Below are positions 18,404-26,357 of a stretch of 64,000 bases of DNA, in pieces. The notes beneath the pieces are model-generated. The model searched no databases. It had not been told where the DNA came from and was given only the letters and a program-made list of their open reading frames with translations. Made by a program: the position numbers and the translations under genes. Source of the stretch: Propionibacteriaceae bacterium (lineage in GTDB: Bacteria > Actinomycetota > Actinomycetes > Propionibacteriales > Propionibacteriaceae); NCBI GenBank assembly GCA_009780915.1, contig WQZD01000004.1, positions 62,001 to 126,000 on the forward strand. The letters are read 5' to 3'. Each line of letters opens with the position of its first letter. Positions within the stretch are counted from its first letter, which is position 1.

Positions 18404-21400
18404 GACACGCCCCCCGCCTTCATCATGGGCACATAGACCGTGTGTGACAAGGAGGCGAAGGAGCTGCCGGAGGGATCCGGCAGCTCAGATTCCACGACCT
18501 GGGGCCGCTGGTCGACCATGTGCGCCGTCGTCGGCCAGATCAGCGACCACGAGGGATCCCTGTCCCACTCGTCGGCCAGGCGGCGGGCGATCTCCTGCTC
18601 GTTGGGCGGAAGCCCTCGTGCGAGGAACCGGGCCAGGTGGGCCGCCGGGGTCGGCGGCAAGGGGAGCGGCGAGACCCGTCCGGCGCTATAGACCCTCGCC
18701 AGTCTGGCCAGGTGCCGCTCGGCGTCGACCGGGTCAGGGGCCGTCAGGGTCACGGACGAGCGGGCGGAGATCAGCACCGCCTTCCAGGGCTGGGCGGGGT
18801 ACGCGACTGTCAGCGCGAGGATCCTCGCCCAGGCGGCGATCTGGTGGCGGGGGGCCGCTCTGCCGGCGAGGAGGTGGACGAGGTGGTGTCCGCGCACGCC
18901 CACCTGCCCGACCAGGGCGGTGTCCGATCGCGACGTCCGGTCGACGGCCAGCCAGGACATCGGTGTGGTGAGGAAGGGCTGTGCTTGGTGGTGGATGGTC
19001 TGCGCCTGGGCCAGGCATTCCTCGGCGAGGCGGACCCCCATGTCCCCCGGAGGCAGGAGTCCCCGGCGCACCTCGGCCTCCATGATGGCGGTCGGGGCGT
19101 CCCCCCTCAGCAACAATCGCAGCATACGGTCGGTCACCTGCCATCTCGCCAGGGGGGACATGGTCACCGGCATGGTCTGTGGGATGGGTTCCGTCGGTTT
19201 CAGCAGGGACGGGTAGACGCCGACGTTGCGTCGCAACCAGTGGGAGGCGGGGTTGGCGAGGAAGTCGCACAGGTCGTCGATCTCGATCTCCTGGCTCGCG
19301 TCCGGGCTCGCCGTGGGGGCGTGGAAGGCGGCGGCGGCAGGGGTCGCCGGGGCGCCCGGGGGCACGACCGGGTGGTGGCGAATCAGTGAGGTGGCGACGT
19401 CGAGGTCGTCGTCGACGCAGATCGACGTCAGGCGTGTCATGTCCGCGACGGGCGCCGGAAGGTCGATCGGGGCGGAGGCGTCGTCGAGGTCGGAGCAGAT
19501 CAGGATGAGCCGTTCTCGGGCCGACGTGAGGGCGTCCATCAGGATGTGCCGGTCTTCGTCGCGACAGTCGAGTCGTTGTGGACCGTCGTGGCTCAGATCG
19601 TCCCCGTCGAGGACTCGTTGGCGGGGGAACGTCGTGGAGTCCAAGCCGAACAGGACCACCACGCGGAAAGGGACTTTCGACATCGTCCCCAACGGTGTCA
19701 CACCGAGGTCGCCGTTGAGGAAAGATGATTGCCACGCCTGGTCTTTCCACGCCTGGTCGACGAGGGTCTCCGCTTCGGCCAGGCTCATGGCCGGAGACTG
19801 GCCGCGTCTCAAGGAGGCGATGGCACGCCCCGGGGCCGTCGTGGTCCATCCGGCGCCCGCCAAGGCGTCAAGGGCGCGTGTGAATCTGTCGGCCCACACC
19901 GTGGGCTCGGCGGGTGTCGTCCACGTCTGGCAGCACTCGCGCACGGTGGCGATGATCTGTCCGAGCGCGCCCACCAACGCGATGGTGTCCGACTCGACGG
20001 CGTCGAGAGGCAGCACCGTGCCGCGATAGACCAGGTCGTCCTCGCTGAGCGCGACGCCGAGGACCATCCGTCCCAGGCCCGCCATCCACGTGTTCTGAGC
20101 GAATCCGCTCATCCCTTCCGCGGCGCGCTGGGCGGCGTTGACGCCCCAGCGGATGCCCGAGGCGGGGATGAGCGTGGACAGCGCGTCCACATCGGCTTCC
20201 GAGAACCCGTACTGGGCCATCACCGGAGGGAAGGAGCACAGCCTCAGCAGATCCTCGGCGGTGGCCCGCGATTGGACCAGGTGGATGAGGAAGGTCACGA
20301 GGTCGGCGATCATGTCAGACCCGGGCAGAGCGGAGCTGAGACTGACGCGCATGGCGTGACGCGCGGTGGCGCCGCCGCTGTCATCGGGATGGAACCAGGC
20401 GTCCAAGGCTGGTAGGTGGCGGTCCATGTCGTGAGCGAGCACCAGGATGTCGCGCGGTTGCAACGAGGGATCCTCGTTGAGGACGCGCGTCAAGACCTCG
20501 GCCAAGACCTCGACCTGACGGTCGGCCGGGCAGGTGTGGATCTGGATGGACTCGTCACCCGGGCCAGGGAGGACGTCGCCGGTGGAGGCCGCCCACTGGA
20601 CGCGGCGCAGCACGGACATGGGGGACTCTGGACGAGCGTCGGCCCGGTCGGTGTCGTCCCCGAGGTGGCGCGTGACGGGGTGGAGGCGATGGAGGACCTC
20701 GTCGGTGACGGCGTCCGGGCGTGTCATGCCACGAAGGATGCGCTCCAGGTCGGCGTGAGACGACACCGTGCGCGCGCAGGTGTACACATGCAGCGGGACC
20801 TGGGCGTCCATGCCGGCGAGGAGTCGTTCGTCCACGGGGGTGAGAGCCTGCGGACAGAAGACGGCCACGCGGGCGTACCGACCTGCCAGGGATCCCGCGT
20901 GGCGGCCGAGGTGGTCGAGATACTCCACCACCGTGACGCCATGATTCAGGCAGACACGGTTCCACAGGCGGGCCTGCCAGCGTTGGGAGGGATCCATCGG
21001 GGTCCCATCCGGTCGTCGGAAGTCACCGTCGTTCCACTGGGCGAGCATGTCCGTGTGCCATACGACGAGGTCCGCGAGACGTCTGGCCGTCGCATCGACG
21101 AGGCTCATCCGTCGGCGTGGGCGGGAGAGCGGGTCCGCCAGGTGGATCCGCACCTGGGTGAAATCCTCGGTGTCGATCAGGGCGTCCAAGGCTGTGAGGA
21201 TCGCCGGCATGAGACCCTGATGCGACCATTCCAGGTCAGCCGGAGACGATCGTCGCCGGATCTGGGCCAGCGTCTGGAACTGGATGCCAGCGCACACGCC
21301 GTCCTTCTGCCCAGAGCTTCCCAGGACGAGGCCCAGCCGCTGGGCGAGCCAGCGTTGGAGGCCGCCCGAGCGGGTCACGATGAGATCCTCGGCGAAAGGA

Positions 21401-21477
21401 TCCGCGACAGGCAGGCTGAGCTCCTGGCCGAGTCGGTCGGCCAGTGCTTCGACATCCAAGGCCGTGTAGCGGATCAT
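18400..21477 (-). CDS. recC: Exodeoxyribonuclease V subunit gamma (RecC)
   Basis: A 1025-residue protein with RecC features. The N-terminus contains DLIVTRSGGLQRWLAQRLG, followed by GVCAGIQFQTLAQIRR, a conserved LFGLDSTTFPRQ segment in the middle, and an inactive nuclease-like C-terminal part. RecC holds RecB and RecD together and recognises Chi-type sequences. ATG 21477 was chosen because it yields the family-like N-terminus MIRYTALDVEALADRL; an ATG at 21507 is possible. First gene of recCBD, divergent from the UvrD-like helicase with about 117 bp between them. No SOS box of the type seen at lexA was found there. Confidence 0.88.
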   Translation of the reverse strand: MIRYTALDVEALADRLGQELSLPVADPFAEDLIVTRSGGLQRWLAQRLGLVLGSSGQKDGVCAGIQFQTLAQIRRRSSPADLEWSHQGLMPAILTALDALIDTEDFTQVRIHLADPLSRPRRRMSLVDATARRLADLVVWHTDMLAQWNDGDFRRPDGTPMDPSQRWQARLWNRVCLNHGVTVVEYLDHLGRHAGSLAGRYARVAVFCPQALTPVDERLLAGMDAQVPLHVYTCARTVSSHADLERILRGMTRPDAVTDEVLHRLHPVTRHLGDDTDRADARPESPMSVLRRVQWAASTGDVLPGPGDESIQIHTCPADRQVEVLAEVLTRVLNEDPSLQPRDILVLAHDMDRHLPALDAWFHPDDSGGATARHAMRVSLSSALPGSDMIADLVTFLIHLVQSRATAEDLLRLCSFPPVMAQYGFSEADVDALSTLIPASGIRWGVNAAQRAAEGMSGFAQNTWMAGLGRMVLGVALSEDDLVYRGTVLPLDAVESDTIALVGALGQIIATVRECCQTWTTPAEPTVWADRFTRALDALAGAGWTTTAPGRAIASLRRGQSPAMSLAEAETLVDQAWKDQAWQSSFLNGDLGVTPLGTMSKVPFRVVVLFGLDSTTFPRQRVLDGDDLSHDGPQRLDCRDEDRHILMDALTSARERLILICSDLDDASAPIDLPAPVADMTRLTSICVDDDLDVATSLIRHHPVVPPGAPATPAAAAFHAPTASPDASQEIEIDDLCDFLANPASHWLRRNVGVYPSLLKPTEPIPQTMPVTMSPLARWQVTDRMLRLLLRGDAPTAIMEAEVRRGLLPPGDMGVRLAEECLAQAQTIHHQAQPFLTTPMSWLAVDRTSRSDTALVGQVGVRGHHLVHLLAGRAAPRHQIAAWARILALTVAYPAQPWKAVLISARSSVTLTAPDPVDAERHLARLARVYSAGRVSPLPLPPTPAAHLARFLARGLPPNEQEIARRLADEWDRDPSWSLIWPTTAHMVDQRPQVVESELPDPSGSSFASLSHTVYVPMMKAGGVS

Positions 21478-21594
21478 AGGAGAAACGTTAGGGCATGGCT
21501 CCGACATTTCCGGCATCCTTCGCTCGGACCAGGCGTCGGAGGCCAGGACGGGCGTCGACCCCAGCGTCCCTGATCTGGCCGCTGTCAAGGCGAG

Positions 21595-23028
21595 ATGAAA
21601 GATGTCGTCCACTCATGGCACAGTAGGGGTGTGGACGCCCGACAGATTCTCGATGCCCTCGACCCCGATCAGCGCACGGTCGCGGAGACCCTGGGCGCGC
21701 CCGTGGCCGTTATCGCCGGGCCGGGGACGGGGAAGACGAAGACCATGACCCATCGGCTCGCGTACGCGGCCGAGATCGGCGCCCTCGATCCGCGTGCCAC
21801 CCTGGCGGTCACCTTCACCACGGCGGCGGCCGCGGAGATGAAGCAACGGCTGGAGGCCATGGGCATCGCGGGCGTGCAGTCGCGCACCTTCCACTCCGCC
21901 GCCCTTCGGCAGGCCCAGTACTTCTGGCCGCAGGCGTACAACGCCACCTTGCCGAGGGTGGAGGACCGCAACCAGGGGCTCATCCTCCAGGCCTGTCAAC
22001 GCGTCGGGCTACGCGCCACCGACGCCATGGTGCGCCAACTCGCCACCGAGATCTCCTGGACGAAACAGAGCAATGTCGTGCCGGAGGAGTACGTCGAGTT
22101 GGCGCGCATCGACCATCGGGACGTGTGGCACGTCAGCCTCGACGACGTCGCCGACATCCTGGTCGCCTATGAAGAGGCCAAGCAAGCCGCCTGTGTGATC
22201 GACTTGGACGATCTGTTGTTGTGCACCGTCGCCCTGCTGGCGACCCAGCCCGACGTGGCGCGGCACGTGAGGTCGACCTACCGGCATTTCATCTTCGACG
22301 AGTTCCAGGACGTCTCGCCGGTGCAGGCCCGCCTGGCAGAGCTGTGGGTCGGGTCTCGTACGGACGTGTGCGTCGTGGGGGATCCAGGCCAGACCATCCA
22401 CTCCTTCGCCGGGTCGCGGTCGGTCTATCTGGAGACCTTCGCCGTGAGCCGTCCCGGATGCGTCGGTCTGGAGTTGACCCGGAACTACCGCTCCACCCCC
22501 CAGATCATCGACGCCGCCAATCGGGTGACGCGATCCGGTGTCACGCTGCGACCCATCGCAGAGTCGGGGGCCGAGGTGGAGATGCGTGGATACGCCGACC
22601 CGATGGAGGAGGCGGCCGCGACCATCGACTGGCTCACCGATCTTCATCAGGAGGGGGTGAGCTGGGACGAGATGGCCGTCCTGTGCCGCACTCACGGTCT
22701 GACAGACCCTGTGCGGCGAGCCTTGGTCGCGGCGAAGATCCCTTTCCAGTACCACGTCACGGACGACGACCCGACACGCCCCGGAGTCCACGTCGGGACG
22801 CTCCACTCGTCGAAGGGCTTGGAGTGGGACGCTGTGGCACTGGTCGGAGTCCATGACGGCGCCGTTCCGCATCCGCTCGCCGCGACCCGTGCCCAGATCG
22901 AGGAGGAACGCCGACTCCTGTACGTCGGCATGACTCGTCCTCGTTCTCGCTTGAGGATCACATGGCCCACGGGGGCACAGGGGCGCGCGACGCCGCCCTC
23001 GCGGTTCCTGGCGGACATCATGGGGTGA
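21595..23028 (+). CDS. UvrD/Rep-family ATP-dependent DNA helicase, compact (UvrD2-like)
   Basis: A 477-residue SF1A helicase. The N-terminus ILDALDPDQR followed by GPGTGKTKTMTHRLAY, then IFDEFQDVSPVQ, GDPGQTIHSFAGS, LTRNYRSTPQI, TLHSSKGLEWD and LLYVGMTRPRSRL give a complete set of helicase motifs. The opening resembles actinobacterial UvrD2, but the protein ends soon after motif VI and lacks the C-terminal HRDC domain of mycobacterial UvrD2 (about 700 residues). ATG 21595 is used; GTG 21631, 12 codons in, is an alternative. Divergent from recC and convergent with lexA, so it sits inside the DNA-repair cluster. Confidence 0.85.
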   Translation: MKDVVHSWHSRGVDARQILDALDPDQRTVAETLGAPVAVIAGPGTGKTKTMTHRLAYAAEIGALDPRATLAVTFTTAAAAEMKQRLEAMGIAGVQSRTFHSAALRQAQYFWPQAYNATLPRVEDRNQGLILQACQRVGLRATDAMVRQLATEISWTKQSNVVPEEYVELARIDHRDVWHVSLDDVADILVAYEEAKQAACVIDLDDLLLCTVALLATQPDVARHVRSTYRHFIFDEFQDVSPVQARLAELWVGSRTDVCVVGDPGQTIHSFAGSRSVYLETFAVSRPGCVGLELTRNYRSTPQIIDAANRVTRSGVTLRPIAESGAEVEMRGYADPMEEAAATIDWLTDLHQEGVSWDEMAVLCRTHGLTDPVRRALVAAKIPFQYHVTDDDPTRPGVHVGTLHSSKGLEWDAVALVGVHDGAVPHPLAATRAQIEEERRLLYVGMTRPRSRLRITWPTGAQGRATPPSRFLADIMG

Positions 23029-23033
23029 GTCCA

Positions 23034-23149
23034 CAGGGATCCCTGGGGGTACGGGCTCTCAGGGCTGTCGCGTCCCACGAGGACGCGGCGACGCGCTGTC
23101 TCGTCTCGCCTTGGTGGACTCTCCGCATCTTCGCGTCCGTGGGGACGCG
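23034..23149. terminator. Convergent-gene spacer with a palindrome and two near-identical hairpins
   Basis: The spacer between the UvrD-like gene and lexA holds the palindrome CAGGGATCCCTG (23034-23045). It also holds two hairpins with the same perfect 7-bp arms CGCGTCC/GGACGCG at 23069-23087 and 23132-23149, each inside a copied segment of about 25 bp. Neither has a U-run. They could act as bidirectional terminators for the two converging genes; that is inference from structure and position. Confidence 0.5.
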
Positions 23150-23159
23150 GCGACGTCGG

Positions 23160-23876
23160 CTACACCCGGCGCAGGACGGCGACCACCTTGCCGAGGATGG
23201 TCGCGTCGTTGCCGTCGATGGGGGAGTACAGCCGGTTCTGGGGGAGCAACCACACCTGACCGGGCACGCGTTTGAGGACCTTCACCGTCGCCTCGTCCCC
23301 CAGCAGGGCCGCGACGATCTCCCCGTTCTCAGCATCGGATTGCTGGCGGACGACGACCAGGTCTCCCTCGCAGATGGCGGCGTCGACCATCGAGTCGCCC
23401 TTCACGGTGAGCAAGAACAGGGTTCCGTTCCCCACGAGCTGTTCGGGGAGGGTGTACACGTCGTCGAGGTGCTCCTCCGCCGTGATGGGCCGCCCGGCCG
23501 CGATCTGACCCACGAGCGGGACGAGGACGCCGTGCGTGTCCGCGGCTGAGGCCGGGGCTGTCGGGGAGAACTCTGGCAGGGGCATCAACACTTCGAGGGC
23601 GCGCGGACTCTTGGGGTCGCGACGGATGTAGCCGCGTTCTTCCAGGACCCGAAGCTGGTACGCCGCCGACGATGGGGAGGCGAGCCCCACCTGTGCGCAG
23701 ATCTCCCTCACCGTGGGCGGGTAGCCATGGTCCCTCAGGGATCGGTGGATCACGGACAGGACGCGCCGCTGTCGCATGCTGAGGCCTGAGTCGTCCGCAG
23801 GGCCGTCAGGCAATTCCGTGACTGTGGCATGCGAGCGATGGTCCGGGGTGTCGGAATGGTATGACGTCGAGCTCAT
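23160..23876 (-). CDS. lexA: LexA, SOS-response repressor/protease
   Basis: A 238-residue LexA. The N-terminal winged helix has [19 protein letters not shown] as recognition region. The Ala-Gly cleavage site is in QIAAGRP. The catalytic Ser is in VKGDSMVDA and the catalytic Lys in DEATVKVLK. It represses SOS genes until RecA-stimulated self-cleavage. An N-terminal extension of about 35 Ser/His/Asp-rich residues precedes the DNA-binding domain; start ATG 23876 was preferred over 23912 because the latter would extend the protein into the operator. A strong SOS box lies 33 bp upstream, implying autoregulation. Confidence 0.95.
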   Translation of the reverse strand: MSSTSYHSDTPDHRSHATVTELPDGPADDSGLSMRQRRVLSVIHRSLRDHGYPPTVREICAQVGLASPSSAAYQLRVLEERGYIRRDPKSPRALEVLMPLPEFSPTAPASAADTHGVLVPLVGQIAAGRPITAEEHLDDVYTLPEQLVGNGTLFLLTVKGDSMVDAAICEGDLVVVRQQSDAENGEIVAALLGDEATVKVLKRVPGQVWLLPQNRLYSPIDGNDATILGKVVAVLRRV

Positions 23877-23908
23877 GTCCGCAAGAGTAACCGACTTCAC
23901 GCCAAGAA

Positions 23909-23924
23909 TCAAACGCCCGTTCGA
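23909..23924. promoter_or_regulatory. SOS box (LexA operator) between lexA and the divergent gene
   Basis: TCAAACGCCCGTTCGA matches the actinobacterial LexA operator TCGAAC-N4-GTTCGA at 11 of 12 defined positions. It lies 33 bp upstream of the lexA start and could serve both divergent promoters. Confidence 0.85.
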
Positions 23925-24023
23925 TCACAGTTAAAAAATGTCGTACCTATGGTGTGTCATGGAATCACGACATTCCAATGCTGAACAGGTGTTTTACCTT
24001 CCAGGGACGGATGTCGCAGCGAC

Positions 24024-24039
24024 TAGAACATATGGGCGA
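24024..24039. promoter_or_regulatory. Weak second LexA-like site before the divergent gene
   Basis: TAGAACATATGGGCGA matches the palindrome TCGAAC-ATAT-GTTCGA at 13 of 16 positions, including the central ATAT. It lies directly before the ribosome-binding site of the small membrane protein gene. It may be a real low-affinity operator or chance. Confidence 0.4.
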
Positions 24040-24051
24040 AAGGATCAGATG

Positions 24052-24303
24052 ATGAGCGCAGTGGAGATTCCCACCAGGACAGGTGGTCGCGCGGGGCGGG
24101 CCCGTGCGCTGCACGTGGTGCGAGGGGAGGAGGTGTCCGCCCATTATCGGCGGTTGAGGTACGGGAAGAGGATCGCCCGGGCCCGCATGGCGGCCACCAT
24201 GCTCTCCTATGTGGGGCGGGGGTCCATGGCGGCGATGTTCGGCGCCGCAGTCATCACCATCGTGATGGCGTTCTTGGCGGTGCCGAACATCCCCTTGCCC
24301 TGA
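24052..24303 (+). CDS. Small membrane protein divergent from lexA (possible SOS-induced division inhibitor without LysM)
   Basis: An 83-residue protein with a basic N-terminal half and one hydrophobic helix near residues 56-77 (MAAMFGAAVITIVMAF), ending PNIPLP. In many actinobacteria the gene divergent from lexA encodes a short SOS-induced single-span protein, often with a LysM domain, that blocks cell division (YneA/DivS/CdgA type). This copy has the basic N-terminus and helix but stops before any LysM domain. Start ATG 24052 has AAAGGA 8 bp upstream. The role is inferred from position and SOS boxes. Confidence 0.6.
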   Translation: MSAVEIPTRTGGRAGRARALHVVRGEEVSAHYRRLRYGKRIARARMAATMLSYVGRGSMAAMFGAAVITIVMAFLAVPNIPLP

Positions 24304-24316
24304 AGAGTGTCGTGAG

Positions 24317-25519
24317 CTACTTGTCGACGATGACGACGGTCTTGGCGATCATGTCAGCGATGGTCTGCTTCTTGGGCGTGAACAACGGGAAGAGCCATCC
24401 GATGAAGATGATGATGTTGTCGAGGACGTGCAGGATCACACGAACGATCGCCATGCCGACGCCCACTGGTTGGAAGGTGTCGTCGCGGACCAACTTCGTT
24501 CCGGCCCAGCGCCGACCGAAGGTGACGCCCGTCGTGCCGCCGAGATAGCCCATGTTGTACACGAACCAGGCGATCATGACGAGAGAGAAGAGCGAGTAGA
24601 CGAAGCCATTGTTGATAATGCCGCCCACGACCCCAAGGATGAACCAGGGGGCGATCCAGTCGATGAGCGCGCCCTGGGCGCGTTGGCCCCATTCGGCGAG
24701 CACGGGCCCGGATCCCGGGGCCCCGCCCATGGGCGAGGGCATGTACCCCGAGGACGGGAAGCTCGGTGCGGGAGGCATCTGGGCGAAACGCGGCCCGGTG
24801 GAGGCGGGGGGCGTCTGTGGTGGCGCCGCCGGAGGCATCTGGCCGAAGGCCGGCGGGGCGGGAGGCACCTGACCGTAGCCGGGCGTGGGGGCGCCGACTG
24901 GAGGCTGGCCATACCCTGTCGAGGGCGCCGCAGGGGGCTGCTGTCCGTAGCCAGGAGTGGCGGGAGGCATCTGTCCGTAGCCAGGAGTGGGCGGCGCCGG
25001 GGGTGTCTGCCCGAATCCCGGGGCCGCAGGAGTGGCGGGGGATTGCCCGTACCCGGGGGCCGACGGCGCCACCGGCGGCTGTCCGTACCCGGGAGTCGGC
25101 GCGCCGGGCGCCATCTGACCGTAGCTCGGGGCTGACGGGGCTGGTGGGACCTGGCCGTAGCCCGGAGCGGGAGGAACGGGTGGGACCTGCCCGTATCCAG
25201 GAGCGGGCGGCGGCTGGACCTGGCCGTAGCTGGGCGCAGGGGTCGGCGCCGGCGCGGACTGGCCGTATCCGACCGGGGGAGGGGGCACGGGCGTGCTGGG
25301 GCCAGGGGTGCTGGCGCCGGGGGTGGTGGCGCCGGTGGTCGGCGCGGATGGCGGCGCCGTCACGAATGGCGGTGCCGGGGGGACGCTGGCGGGGGCGGGC
25401 GTGTAGCCCGGCACGGACGACGCGGACGGCACAGGCGGCACGGACGACGCGGGCGGCACGGACGACGCGGGCGGTGGAGGGGTGGCTCCAGGAGTGGAAC
25501 CGTAGTTTTCAGTGCTCAT
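24317..25519 (-). CDS. RDD family membrane protein with a long proline-rich N-terminus
   Basis: A 400-residue protein. Roughly residues 1-260 are Pro/Gly/Tyr/Gln-rich, with about a dozen repeats of the type (A/T)PGYGQ(V/M/P)PP. The C-terminal 140 residues form an RDD domain with the LAEWGQRAQGALIDW entry segment (Arg...Asp) and hydrophobic helices at about 265-285, 290-310 and 355-375. RDD proteins are small integral membrane proteins of mostly unknown function. Start ATG 25519 follows an AAGAAAGAA stretch. It converges on the SOS-linked small gene with 13 bp between stops. Confidence 0.85.
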   Translation of the reverse strand: MSTENYGSTPGATPPPPASSVPPASSVPPVPSASSVPGYTPAPASVPPAPPFVTAPPSAPTTGATTPGASTPGPSTPVPPPPVGYGQSAPAPTPAPSYGQVQPPPAPGYGQVPPVPPAPGYGQVPPAPSAPSYGQMAPGAPTPGYGQPPVAPSAPGYGQSPATPAAPGFGQTPPAPPTPGYGQMPPATPGYGQQPPAAPSTGYGQPPVGAPTPGYGQVPPAPPAFGQMPPAAPPQTPPASTGPRFAQMPPAPSFPSSGYMPSPMGGAPGSGPVLAEWGQRAQGALIDWIAPWFILGVVGGIINNGFVYSLFSLVMIAWFVYNMGYLGGTTGVTFGRRWAGTKLVRDDTFQPVGVGMAIVRVILHVLDNIIIFIGWLFPLFTPKKQTIADMIAKTVVIVDK

Positions 25520-25766
25520 GGTTGTTCTTTCTTGAGGGCCATTGGCCAACAGGCTATCGTGTGGGCAGCCAATTTGTCTTATTATGATCGCAATGTTCTC
25601 GGAATTGGTCGATTCCACCCCCTGTCGTCTCGCGGGGTGAGACCTCGGAGGGCCGACACGCCCGGGTGCCGATTTTTTCATCGGGGATGGTCGCCGACGA
25701 CAGACGACGACACGCCGATCGACTTGCGCGAACTGAGGAGAAATTCAAGGCGCAATCTCGGGGATT

Positions 25767-25813
25767 ACTACATATAGTAGTGACACCGATGTGATTTTCC
25801 CATGTATAGTAGT
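25767..25813 (+). promoter_or_regulatory. Two NrdR boxes overlapping the nrdR-nrdJ promoter
   Basis: Box 1, ACTACATATAGTAGT (25767-25781), is a near-perfect palindrome. Box 2, CCCATGTATAGTAGT (25799-25813), keeps its right half. They are 32 bp apart, about three helical turns, the spacing known for NrdR operators. Both contain TATAGT, a usable -10, and GTGACA at 25780-25785 is a possible -35 for the downstream one (19-bp spacer). The 25520-25766 stretch upstream shows no gene. Confidence 0.85.
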
Positions 25814-25860
25814 GAGTCGCCGCCTGCAGGAGCAGGTGGACGAGATCGTCAAGGAGTCCG

Positions 25861-26313
25861 ATGCACTGCCCATACTGCAAACACCCCGATTCTCGGGTCA
25901 CGGACTCCCGTGTCGCCGAGGACGGTGGCAGCATTCGCAGACGTCGCCAGTGCCCTCAATGCGAGCGGCGCTTCACGACGCTCGAGCAGACGCAATTGGC
26001 CGTCGTGAAACGCTCGGGCGTCGTCGAACCGTTCGTCCGGGACAAGGTGATCGAAGGGGTGCGCAAAGCCTGCAAGGGTCGCCCGGTCTTCGACGACGAT
26101 CTGGCGAAACTCGGTCAACAAGTCGAGGACGCGATTCGCTCCCTGGGCCTGGCCGAGGTGCCCACCGAAGAGATCGGCCTGGCCATTCTGGAGCCCCTGC
26201 GCAATCTCGACGAAGTGGTCTACCTGCGTTTCGCCTCGGTGTACGAGAATTACACCTGCGTGGACGATTTCGAGGCTGCGATCGACCATCTGCGCCACGG
26301 ACGAGCCGTCTGA
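25861..26313 (+). CDS. nrdR: Transcriptional repressor NrdR
   Basis: A 150-residue NrdR, the usual size. An N-terminal zinc ribbon with C3, C6, C31 and C34 is followed by RRFTTLEQ and an ATP-cone domain ([11 protein letters not shown], about 48-138) that senses ATP/dATP. It represses ribonucleotide reductase genes by binding paired NrdR boxes, and such a pair lies 48-94 bp upstream, so the gene is probably autoregulated. The nrdJ gene follows after 44 bp and is presumably the main target. Confidence 0.95.
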   Translation: MHCPYCKHPDSRVTDSRVAEDGGSIRRRRQCPQCERRFTTLEQTQLAVVKRSGVVEPFVRDKVIEGVRKACKGRPVFDDDLAKLGQQVEDAIRSLGLAEVPTEEIGLAILEPLRNLDEVVYLRFASVYENYTCVDDFEAAIDHLRHGRAV

Positions 26314-26357
26314 GCCGCGCAACACATACAAGTTTCCATCAATAGAAAGGTAATGCC

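Noticed and set aside
26314-26357. A cobalamin riboswitch before nrdJ
   Set aside because: The gap is only 44 bp, and the nrdR leader has no recognisable B12-box.
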